Assembly (NCBI GenBank): GCA_028554645.1
Contig: JAQOOI010000079.1
Span: forward strand, 1,426,001 to 1,490,000
Source of the DNA: Omphalotus guepiniiformis
Taxonomy: Eukaryota; Basidiomycota; Agaricomycetes; Agaricales; Omphalotaceae
Direction: 5' to 3'
DNA length: 64,000 nucleotides
Shown: positions 45,801 through 56,014 of the stretch, in pieces
Numbering within the stretch: position 1 is the first letter of the stretch
Layout: each line of letters opens with the position of its first letter
The notes under the pieces: model-generated
What the model was told of the DNA's origin: nothing
What the model saw: only the letters and a program-made list of their open reading frames with translations
Databases searched by the model: none
Translations under genes and position numbers: made by a program

Positions 45801-47904
45801 TGTCAGCCAGTCGATACTAGTCCCAAGCAAACGTGAATGAATCCCACCATAAAATGTCAGCTGCTTGTTTCTCTTCTCTAGCCTTAGTAGATTACATCTT
45901 CAGACTGCGGCTCATTGGAAACTAATCGAACGAGATTGAGACTTTGTTCTGATTCAGCATCCGTCGAGTGACATACTCGGAGACTGTACGTATGTTCACA
46001 ACATGGGATTCATGACCTCCTATCAAATAGAAGACGGCTTTCGACCAACTCGAGCGATGCTAGGCAATCGGGTTTCTCAGGCTGATACGCCACAGCTTCA
46101 GCGGAGCCAGACTGGCCTTGAGCGGAGTGTGAGCACTGCAACTGAACAGGAAGTGAGGCCTTCGCACAGTAAGTAGTTTAAGTGGCTTTGCGGACGTACT
46201 TGACTGCTCTCTCAGCAAGAAAGTACTTAAGCATTGCTACTAGTTCCTTTCGAGGGTATATTTACTCGCAGTCCTGTTGAGTAATTCTCAAGACTGGTCT
46301 CGGAGCCACTAGCCTCTTCTTCCTTCGTCCACAGTCCTGGGGAGTGTCACGTCCCGGGCTTTGACTTTCCCGTTATGTGCAGATTTTCACAGAGGTGCAG
46401 TGACGTCATATCTTCTGCCATTATGGTTGAGCACTATATTTTTTGTGACCTTGTTCAGGAAAGCCGCATGTTAGCGATAACTGATTAGCTTCTAGTAGTT
46501 TGCACATACCCTATGTAATCTTTGCGCCACTACAGAGAAGGGCCTCCGAGTCTCATGCATGGGTGGACGATTTTAGGAGAGGTACCATCATTTTCCTAAA
46601 GTTCTGACTGCGGCCCTTGAGTTTTGCTATCAGTGCTAGGTAAGCAAGCCTCGGTTCTCCTCGCGAGGACGTCAAGAGTAAGATTGAGGGAAGGAAATTA
46701 AATATCCATTTCCTTCGGAAAGCCCTCATCGATGTCATTCTGTGAAATTCGTCCAGAATGCTCGAGGTAGCGTAATAGCGCTTGCGGGTTGACGGTGTTT
46801 TTTGGATCTTATCCCGAATCTGTACTTCCGGCGCACGAACGTTGAAATCGAAACGAGGGGAGGGTATTGCCGCGAATGCATGTCATTGCATGTCATCGTC
46901 CACATCCTCACAGCCTAGCCATTCAGTCGATGCAGTCGAGAGATGTTCCGACCAGCGGGTGCGTGCAATCGATAAGGCTTTAACGACTCCGTAATCTCGG
47001 AGTGTGGACCCTGCCATACATGACTCGTTGAGTGATCGCCTGGGATGTTCCATTGCGTATGGGTCGAGCATGCGCAGTAACTGACGACTCACCATGAGGT
47101 TTAGGTAGGGACGGAAGTTTGCGGGTGATGTCATGAAGTTTGTGATCAAGATATCGAAAGCGAATGCAGGCGCCTTCCAAGTCACTTAAGGAATTGAACA
47201 CATCGAATGGAATCAGGAAAATGAGCCTCGTACATATATGTCTTCACTGTGCAGTTTTCTCGGCTATTTCATGGGATCGGAAAGAAGCTGGAGACGTGTA
47301 CCGGTCAAGTTAATGAATGGACATATAAAAAATTGTACTTGGAACTCACCGGACCTTGAATGCAGAGAAACATTGGAGGATCGCCCGCAGCCAGAAGCTT
47401 CAAGGAGACATAAACTTTCGCACTTTATTGCGTGCACCATACACAAAGGCTCCGAGGCGAACGATGTCTTGACCATGATGCGCGCTGAGCAAAGCTGGCC
47501 TTCTAAGTGTGAGAGATTTGAACAATGCACGACGAGTGGAGATAATTATGCCTGAGATTCCCGTGGCCGCCACGCGTATATAGGCGTGAAGAGATCCCGT
47601 CACTGGTCAAAAGTGTACTTTAATTTTTTGAATTGGGGCGGTCATTCGAACGCAAGCGCTCACCGCATTTAGCAGTGCCCCGAGATATCAGGAAACAAGT
47701 CAAAACCTGAGAAGGACGACCCTGAGACGTAAAGCTCTTGAAAACTTACGAATTCGACTCACCAGTGACCAAGTAGAAATTTTCTTGAAATCCAGAAAAC
47801 AGAAGACAGAAATCCAAGGCAACGTAAAGCAGAGAAATGGGTACCCGGGATAAGCCGAGCGTAGTGATGGAACCTTGGTGCAGGGTTCTGCTGTAACGTT
47901 TGAA
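42866..47904. other. About 5 kb without a resolvable gene
   Basis: Scattered frames only: plus 44017-44334, plus 44997-45197 (contains CEGTCHQCRRTQPSQF), and minus frames at 46883-47603. None could be chained to a convincing protein and no transposon ends or long repeats were found. There is a 12-bp tandem duplication at 45649-45672. This is the emptiest part of the window. Confidence 0.45.
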
Positions 47905-49577
47905 ATGTCGACGGGCGATCCCAGGGTACAGAAAACCCGACTCCCCAAATCTTATACCGACCAGCAGCTTGCCTTCTTGAAAAGGTACCCAACCGGTTTC
48001 TAGGTGTCGCATATAACCCTGACTCTCTTGCTCGATTTCTCGGTCTTTTCTCTGTTTACGCCATGTCTCCAATAATCAAAGCCATCTACCAGAGTTCGAG
48101 CGTCGGACTCAGGGGTCCGTGAGAGGAGATGCAAAGAAATTCGCGCTGGAGAAGGCGGTCGACTTCATTGCGACCTTTGGTCTTCCCAATGAGTTCCTGC
48201 AAGTAGAAGAAGCTGAACCTAGATTTAAAGAGGTGTGTAGTAATTGCTTGTGAAAATGACACTGTATCTGACAGGTTCTTGACCAAAGCAAATCTACAAT
48301 TGGTTCAAAAATACTGTAGGGAGAACGCGAAGGAAACTTGAAGGTCGACCGCGATCGATGAAGAAGTTACTAGAGAAAAGTAAGTAGAGTATACTGGTGG
48401 AGTTATGGCTGTCTGCAATGTCAACTTCAACATTCTATGTTCTATTCGGTCGAGATTTCTATCGATTCACTACTCATATTTCCGCAGGTTCTGCCTCCTC
48501 GGGTGACTCCTCTGGCGCTGCGCTGACTAACAGCTGGAACAGTAGCGTTCCTACACCCACAATCATGCCTTATGTTCACGCAAATAACTCCACGACGTCG
48601 AGCCCAACTTTGGTTTCTCCACTACCGTACACGGGCGGACAGACCAATGCTTCCGTTTCCGCAGTGTTAAGTCCAATTTCGACTCACGCCCAGCAATCGC
48701 ACAGTCAGCAATCGCCGCGTCAACACCACTCTTCACTAGGACTGGCAGTCAATCTGCCTATTACCCCCTCTTCATTACGGGAGTCATTTCTACAAGGCAT
48801 CGACGCCTCAAGCTTAGCCTCCATGATTCGTTCATTCGTTCTTGCCAATCCTTCCGACACGCCTCTGATCCCAGTCGTGGATTCCCTATTCGAAGCTATA
48901 ACCACAGAGATCTCGTTCAACAGGGAACCCCACGCATGTCTGCGGCGCTTTTTGGACGCTTCTACCTGCTTTCCCCCCTCTATCGTCCATGCGGGTGTCT
49001 CTGGTCCTCTAGCTGGCCCGAGAGCGCTTCAAATGCAGATTCGAAAGTACTCTTTCTGGTGTCCCAGTCGTAGTACAACCCCTTCATCATCTTCATCATC
49101 TTTTGCCGACGCGATGCAGCGCCTTGCCAATGATCGTCAGCGAAAGAAAGACCATATCCAATGGGCTCGGATACACGCCGCGGCGCTAGAACTAGGGATG
49201 CTAAATATGGAGCATGCTAGCAATAATGATAATTCGGGTTACTCATACGCTATGAGTCGAGCGTTCTCAGAAATGATGGCGCGGGATGCGGTGTGGGAGA
49301 AGGAGGAAGTGGAATGGGTGGCTGGTATCTATGTCCTGAGAGCTGTTATTCGAACTGCAATGAGAGAGGATCGAAGGAAGAGAGATGAATACGATGAGCT
49401 GTTGAGAACTTATGAAAGTCGATGGAAAGAGATACGAGATGAGACGAGGCAAGCTATGGTGGCGGTAAGCTTTATCCACTTGTGTCTTTGATGCTGCTTA
49501 TATCTATTTTGCAGGAGGTACTCCTCGGAGCGAAGGAAGATCTCGCCCAGTTCGATGGAATGATTCATAACCGATGA
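47905..49577 (+). CDS. Fungal protein with homeodomain-like N-terminal module, unknown function
   Basis: Five exons, 47905-47984, 48082-48232, 48289-48379, 48488-49464 and 49515-49577, are phase-consistent and give 453 aa from ATG 47905 (MSTGDPRVQKTRLPKSYTDQ). Residues about 13-105 form the conserved part: QQLAFLKSHLPEFERRTQGS, KKFALEKAVDFIATFGLP, then QIYNWFKNTVGRTRRKLEGR. The last piece resembles recognition helix 3 of a homeodomain (WFxN...RRK) and is strongly basic, so DNA binding is likely by inference. A Ser/Thr/Gln-rich linker with poly-Ser follows. The second half is helical (MIRSFVLANPSDTPLIPVVD; AMREDRRKRDEYDELLRTYE) and ends EDLAQFDGMIHNR. Without the first three exons only the middle would be seen. 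It could be a regulator; no mating-type flank gene is visible. Confidence 0.75.
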
Positions 49578-51889
49578 ACCTCTCGCGACGCATCAGGCAT
49601 GATATATATGAGTTTATGGTTAGCTTTTCGGACTGTTATTTTTCGTCGTCATATGTGTGTTCTTTTAGTATCATGCTATTCTTGTTAGTTTACCCCATCA
49701 TCACTGTATACCTAGCACAAGTAGCCGTAGATCTATGCAATCTGTATTTTTTCCATAATCTTAGCGGGGATTCCCTTCACCGTTGAGTCGCTTTTCTTCG
49801 CACAATTGAAAGGAAAATATCGACCAATCGATTGCAGTAGGATTCCCTCTATTACATTTTGCGTGAATTTTGCTTCAGTGAAATAAGGTATGTCACATAC
49901 ACTGTCCAAAGCTTGCATTTACCCGGACTCTGACGTGTCGTGGTGGGATTATATGACCCAGATATGACCCATTTCGCAACCACTCCACCCTCCTTCCGCT
50001 GCAGCCAAGGTCCAATATAGCATCCGATTGCTCGACCAAATTTTCTCCCCATGGAAAAGACTCGCAACAGACTCCGACCAAGAGCTACCAGACGGCGAAC
50101 TGGGCTCGACCGTTTCAATTGAAAACAATCCCAATTGTAGAGAGCATGGGCCGAGCCTTCGTTTCGGAAGAGAAACTCGTTGACTATAATCGTGAATGCC
50201 GTCTAGGAGATTGCGCCAGATGGTTCAAAATCTCGAATCTAATACCGTTCGTTCCCAGCTCTCGAGAAATCAGCACCGACAGCAGGATTGGGGTGACATT
50301 GTTACTCCAAGCTGATAGGAACCCACATTTGAGTTTCTCCGGATGGACACCATGGATGTATGTATGTCATGGGCATTGAATTGTCTCCAACTCGCTACTC
50401 CCAACGCAGATGGATCAGCCATTTCTCGGTCGCTCCGGCCATGTCCGTTGTTGTTTTGCGCCGCTTGCATATGCCTATTGAGTGTGTTGTCCTTGACCTA
50501 TCATTTTCTTCAATGAAGAAGTTGTACTAGCGTGCAGTGATCATCACTCACTGCCTTTGTAGTTTGGGAGCTATCCGGCAGATGCCAGGACTTCCCGCCA
50601 GATACGTGAATACGGCATGTAATCTGAGGTATCCATGTAAACATAAGGAGAAGGAGCATCGAGTTCCGCGGAACCACATCGGCTGGTCCTTCTAGGACCT
50701 TCAGGATTAGCACAAGGTCTGTGCATGCCGACAGGCGTCTTCATTGAATCCGTGGGTGGGGTCTGGCCCGCTGTGGTCATTCGATAGATATGCGAGGTGA
50801 GACGCTGAAGAACAAATGGAGGTGTTGCGATTGTAATTGTGCAAACCGAAATTGTTGCAGAATCATCCAGGAGTTCAGCCAGAGGAAATAAAACCGAGAA
50901 ACGCAGGAAAGCGCCGCCAGGAACGACCAAGGATTCAGAACCTCCCTGTTGGCTTCTCTTTATAACGAGACGAACATTGAATCATCGTGTGCCGTTGGCA
51001 GATTTTAACCTCCTGACTTTGAAACTTGTACTTATATCAGCGGAGTAAAATTTTGAGCATCAAATGTCCTTGCATTTACCTTTTCGAAGTTCCTTTTGTT
51101 AGATTGTTTGACCATCTCCGCTCCCCACCTGACCAGCATCCATCAGACTAGAGGCAGCATTTCGTGAACACTACTTCTCTTCTGCTAGAGACCTGGGACC
51201 TGGATCCTTGTCATCCCAGGTTTTTTTTTTCGAGCAAGCTGTTCAGGTTTGTCTCTACTACCGTTGACATAGTCGGTCCGGTAGGAAAATGACTTCGGGC
51301 TACCTGGACACATGTAGTGAAGTGGGCCGAAAGGAGGTCTTCACCAGCAGTCGGGCGCGCTCCCATGGATGCCCATTTACTCGACCCCCAATTCGGAAAC
51401 CGTGCGATCGGTCCCATGCAGAGCGGTGAGGCCTGGTATGGTTTAACCTGATATGTGAACCGTTTTACTTGGAAATTTTTGTGTGGGTCCAGGTGGCACA
51501 GAGCATGCGTGGAAAGGATGATTCGTAAGTATACAAACCCAGACAGCAACCTGTTTAAGACGGCCAAGTTCTGGTGAGAATCGAAGAAGCAACCGCATAC
51601 GTTGGGGAAATGAGATCCTAGCAGAAACGAGGGTGAAAGTCCATCAGTCTAATGCAAGATTGACAAAGAATCTATTCAAAGTGAAATGCCAACGAATCTG
51701 TATTCCTTTAATAGGAGAGGGGAACTTAAACCTGTAGGCAAAAGTTCCAAGCGGTGTGAGTCATGGCATGCCATCACGTGTCAGTCACGTGGCCAAACGC
51801 GAGACACGGACCCACCAACTTTCTGTATTTGTATTTCTTGGTTAATCTCCTACCATCACCTCGGACGCCCCTTAGCTGCCCCCCTTTGA
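49578..51889. other. About 2.3 kb without a resolvable gene
   Basis: Minus frames at 50571-50930 (TTG start; has SPYVYMDTSDYMPYSRIWRE) and 51211-51567 lack motifs and a start. The right end is the RAD52 promoter and 5' UTR. Confidence 0.45.
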
Positions 51890-54199
51890 ATGGCAGGTGC
51901 TCTGAGTGGGCATATACTAGAACAATACTATTCCCTCAAACTTCAGTCAACAGGTCCCTTTGGGATACCGATGAATCCGACATTCAACAATAGCAATATG
52001 ACCTCTTGGCCCGCTACCGGAAATATAGTATCGAGCGGCGCGATGTCTTTCAACCCAACTATGCATGGCTCCTGTCAACAACCAATGAATTTTTATCCCG
52101 ATTGTCCAGAGGACGACCCAATCCTTATGGATCTCTCGCGAGGCACAGCTGCAAAGATCGCAGCGCTGCAGGCCAAGTTGAATCAGCAATTAGGTCCAGA
52201 GTATATCTCTACTCGGCCAGGGCCAGGAGGGGGTGCCAAGCTGGTATATGTGGAAGGGTGGAAGATTATAAACCTTGCCAATGAGGTGTTCGGCTTTAAC
52301 GGATGGAGTTCGAATTTGGTGAGCTTGACAACGGACTTTGTGGATTATAACGAGGAAACGAGGAGGTACTGTGTGGGAGTGACGGCTATAGTGAGAGTGA
52401 CCTTGAGGGATGGTGTCTATCATGAAGATATTGGTTATGGAGCACTGGAGAATTCCAAGACGAAGGGGCCCGCACTGGATAAGGTATGTTGAGATTGAGG
52501 TTATGCGAATGGATCTCTGAATGTGTTGGCTTTGCAGTGCAAGAAGGAAGCCGTCACTGACGGTCTCAAGCGCGCTCTGCGCAATTTCGGCAACTTGCTG
52601 GGAAATTGTTTGTATGACAAGGCGTATACGAATGAGATCGTAAAAGTTAAAGTAAATCCGGTGAGTCTCATTGTTTCTGGTATGAATGCACAGAGTTCTG
52701 ACTGCAGAACTAGCCTAAATTCGATAAGAATCAACTACATCGAAGACCCGAATTCGCAGAACCTAAACCACAGGTTTCATCCACATCGCCCGCTCCCAAT
52801 CCTAATAACGCATCCGTTGCAAATGCCACCTCTAATCCCCACACTAACGCAACTACTCTTGTAATCAAGTCTGAACCTCAGCAAAACACCATCAACCAAC
52901 CACCTAAGCCTCTATCCTCTGTTCCTCCTCATGTCCGTAACAACGTTAATGGAGCACCTTCTAAACCCTCTTCTCCTCTTGCTACATCAACACCCGCAGG
53001 AAAGGGCAATGTACCATCAAACCGTGGGATGACCACACCTAGTGCGGGTTTCGCAGCTAGGACTGCAGCGATATTGAACGGACTCAGCACACCCGTCACA
53101 CCCGCCCATCAGGCACCTCCACAACCCCCTCAACAACAGGGACCCGGGCCAGGGAATGGAGCAGCTCCAAGAAAAGTTTCTTTCACAGAATCCCCAATAG
53201 TCGCACGAGCTCCGCCGGTACCTGAGGCTGCGCAAGACGATTCTCAAGGCGGAGACGATGATTCGTTCACGTTTGGGTCGGACGACGATGCGTTTTTAGC
53301 TGCTGTCGATATGGGAGAGGGTGATCTGGGGAGACCGATTAATTTTGAGGAAGGCTTAGGGATGGGTGTGAGCGCGAATGCAAGCGTTGGTGGTGGTGGG
53401 GATGGATGGATCAACGAGAGTATGTCAGGCTCGTCCTCGGGGAGGTCACATCAACCTCCGTCTGTATCTGGTCGTATGGGTCCTCCGCAAAATAACGCCT
53501 CAAGTTCTAAACCGGGTCAGGGACAGGATGTTAATGCAGGTCGTGCAGCTACGCCTGCGTTCGCGTCTGGTTCTTCGTCCTCGAGACAGCAGTTTCAACA
53601 GCGGCCCTCGAATATGAATAGTAATGGTAAACCTGGGATTGAGAGTAACAATAATTCAGTGCATCCTCTATCCGGTACCGGCTCGGCTTTAGGGAATACA
53701 ACCGCAAGCAAAACTGGTGGTTTTAACGGCATGAATGCTAATTCAATGTCAACACCTGCACCGATTTCAAGGAGGGGAGGATTTACCTTTCCATCAGAAT
53801 TGGTGAGTTAAATCTGACAGATGCTCTATCATTGCTGATTCGCGTCTGTTAGTCAAGACAGGGACAACCTCAACAATCGCGTCAACCACCACCACAGCAG
53901 CCTTCATCAGGTATCGGAATGAAAAGACCTGCAGAATCAATACGGTCGGTGATCGAAAACATTGACATGTCTGCGTATTCGACTGACATGGATTTTGTTT
54001 ATGTTCAAGATCAATGCCAAATGCCAACGCGGCGCAAGGCTCGCGAAGACCGATGCAAGGGATGGGGTTAATGTCAGCGGGAGGGGGAAACACCAGGCAG
54101 CCGTTTGGGATTGATTCGGGACTTGGGCAGGGTCAAGGATCGGGGATCGAATATCAATCAGGTGTGGATGGTGGAGATGTGAAACGAGTGAAGAGATGA
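51890..54199 (+). CDS. RAD52: Recombination mediator RAD52 (Rad22)
   Basis: About 695 aa over five exons. The Rad52 DNA-annealing domain lies at about residues 75-260: [65 protein letters not shown], then [19 protein letters not shown] and [12 protein letters not shown] phase-0 junction gives [19 protein letters not shown], matching the family. The C-terminal half is Pro/Ser/Gly/Asn-rich, as expected for the Rpa/Rad51-binding tail, with acidic [19 protein letters not shown] and KRPAESIRS before the basic end GGDVKRVKR. Role: loading Rad51 and annealing single strands in double-strand-break repair. The start is uncertain: ATG 51890 is used, but ATG 51971 (MNPTFNNSN) or a small first exon are possible. 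Confidence 0.93.
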
Positions 54200-54296
54200 G
54201 TTGGCTACGATTTTATGGTATTTGCATTATATCATATCATAAAGATTCGGTAGGTTCGATAAATTATAGATACTTGAGTACTACATTGTAAAGTAC

Positions 54297-54370
54297 GGCT
54301 CAATGGCGTAGTTGGTTATCGCATCTGTCTAACACACAGAAGGTCTCCTGTTCGAGCCAGGATTGAGTCA
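54297..54370 (+). tRNA. tRNA-Val(AAC)
   Basis: A complete intronless 74-nt cloverleaf. Acceptor stem GGCTCAA pairs with TTGAGTC and the discriminator is A. The D arm is GCG...CGC. Anticodon stem TCTGT/ACAGA encloses loop CTAACAC with anticodon AAC. The T arm is TCCTG-TTCGAGC-CAGGA. A T6 run at 54383-54388 is a good Pol III terminator. It sits 98 bp after the RAD52 stop, same strand. Confidence 0.95.
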
Positions 54371-55052
54371 TTGACCCCCAGATTTTTTACTGTTCACCCT
54401 GCGGTTTATTATGAAATTAGATAGGTATGAACATCTTTTACCCCATGCTGCTGGCCCCGTTGTACGTAGGACCTTGACCTTGAAGGTTATACACGTCCTT
54501 TAACAGGTGACATGTTAGTCTGCGATCCTGTTGCTCACCATGTCTGGACTCTGGACCCTTGCTCCTCGGGTTGATTCTTATGAATCAAACTCCGCGGCTA
54601 TCGAACCCAGGACTTCCTGTGCGTATGTACATACATACTTGAAATTATACGATTCTAATTTCTCGTGCCAATCCGGGCCCTCGCAATAATCTTCAATCGG
54701 GAGTTCTTTCTCAGCTCGGGTCCAGCATAGTCGTACGCAAGTTCGGGATTAGGGGTAATGGTGGTAGCCCTTTTTGAACTTGAAATCCAGGGGCAGGGTA
54801 CTCAATTCGATTGGGTCCGAAGCCACTATGTAGGTAAGTACTAGTGCTACATACAGACTCTGGTTCTATTCACCATTGGGCGATAATGCGGCGTACAAGT
54901 GTCTATGTATGTTCCTCTTTCGAACGGAAGCGAGAACCTGTCGAGTATAAGGTATTTAGGAACATGGGATTATAGTCTGGATGGTCTTTCATTCACGGAT
55001 ACCTGTTCGACGTCTGTCTTCAAGTCAAGTTTCTTCCTAATAGTCTGTCACG
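54371..55052. other. Intergenic region between the tRNA and the next ORF
   Basis: No supported gene. A GGGTTCGAT-like box on the minus strand near 54600 is not part of any cloverleaf I could fold. Confidence 0.5.
54383..54388 (+). terminator. Pol III terminator of tRNA-Val
   Basis: A run of six T residues 13 bp after the tRNA 3' end, on the coding strand. Confidence 0.75.
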
Positions 55053-55751
55053 ATGAACTCGGCCTCATCATACCCTCGGACTATCTCATCGAGCTTGGCA
55101 TTCCCAGTCCTCCCTGCGGATGTCGAGCAAGTAGATGAATTACATTCACAAGGAATATCTGAAATGCGTAGTCGAAGTGACAGCCTCAGCAGCACCACGT
55201 CTACCCTCGTTGAGGACGTTCTCAGTGACAATATCCCACCAGTCCCCGATGAAACGTCGTCGCGAACTAACACCCACAAGAAGAACAGAAATAACATATG
55301 TTCATCCCTTCTTTCATGCCTCTCATTCCCGTCGATAGGCTCACAACACTTCCCACTAGTATTTGTGCCGCCATCGACTTCGCATTCCACCCACATACAG
55401 ACTGCTCGCAGGCCTACCAGCCGCCGTCCAGTTTCAATTATATCTGACGGAGTTCCTGCGGAGACACGCACACGCCCGCTCTCGCCTTGTCCTTTGAGGG
55501 AGCCGAACGTGAATGTCACGGTGCGGCTCGGAGATGGAGGAGGAGACGCGCGTAGACGCAAGTGGAAATTTTGGAAGTATTCAAGAAATACCAGTGGGTC
55601 GGTGGCGAATATCGGCGTTCAGTCGGGAGATCGTGAGGGAGGCAGACAGCAGGATACACAGAAGAGCTCGGAGCAAAGTCGAGGCCTCCCGAAAGGATCC
55701 AGGAGAGCGACTATCACGACTTGGTCTACCATAGCTCCATATTTCATGTGA
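55053..55751 (+). CDS. Uncharacterised Ser-rich, basic protein
   Basis: A single 232-codon frame from ATG 55053 (MNSASSYPRTISSSLAFPVL) to TGA. Composition is Ser/Thr/Arg-rich and probably disordered. Notable pieces: RSRSDSLSSTTSTLVEDVLS, a hydrophobic ICSSLLSCLSFPS patch, SRRPVSIISDGVPAETRTRP and a basic-aromatic RRRKWKFWKYSRN. No domain recognised. The opposite strand is open over much of the same interval (55037-55561), so coding is not certain; the plus frame is longer and starts with ATG. Isolated between the tRNA and the condensin gene, with which it converges. Confidence 0.5.
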   Translation: MNSASSYPRTISSSLAFPVLPADVEQVDELHSQGISEMRSRSDSLSSTTSTLVEDVLSDNIPPVPDETSSRTNTHKKNRNNICSSLLSCLSFPSIGSQHFPLVFVPPSTSHSTHIQTARRPTSRRPVSIISDGVPAETRTRPLSPCPLREPNVNVTVRLGDGGGDARRRKWKFWKYSRNTSGSVANIGVQSGDREGGRQQDTQKSSEQSRGLPKGSRRATITTWSTIAPYFM

Positions 55752-56014
55752 GATGGACTGATGGGCAGGATGGAAATTGGAATAGACGACGAGGGACATT
55801 TGCGCGACACTATGACATTCTTTTGCTATTCAAATGTTAGTTATATCTTAAGTACTTACTCAATCCCTTGGACACTCGTATTTAGGCTGTATTCCGAAAC
55901 GACCCTACATAGTCATTAATGATACACAACTACAACACAGATGCAGAAGACATACACCAAGAATGATAACGAAACGAAGTTGATAAGTTAAGAGATAAAC
56001 AGACAAATATAGCC

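Noticed and set aside
46883..47603. Minus-strand frames suggesting a multi-exon gene
   Set aside because: Several frames look mildly coding (for example RRALFKSLTLRRPALLSAHH), but no GT-AG chain keeps phase across them.
47746..48291. Long minus-strand frames opposite the homeodomain-like gene
   Set aside because: They are shadows: the plus strand gives a phase-consistent five-exon gene with an ATG start and conserved-looking motifs.
54530..54640. Minus-strand GGGTTCGAT box near the tRNA-Val
   Set aside because: No A-box or cloverleaf could be found upstream; not a second tRNA.
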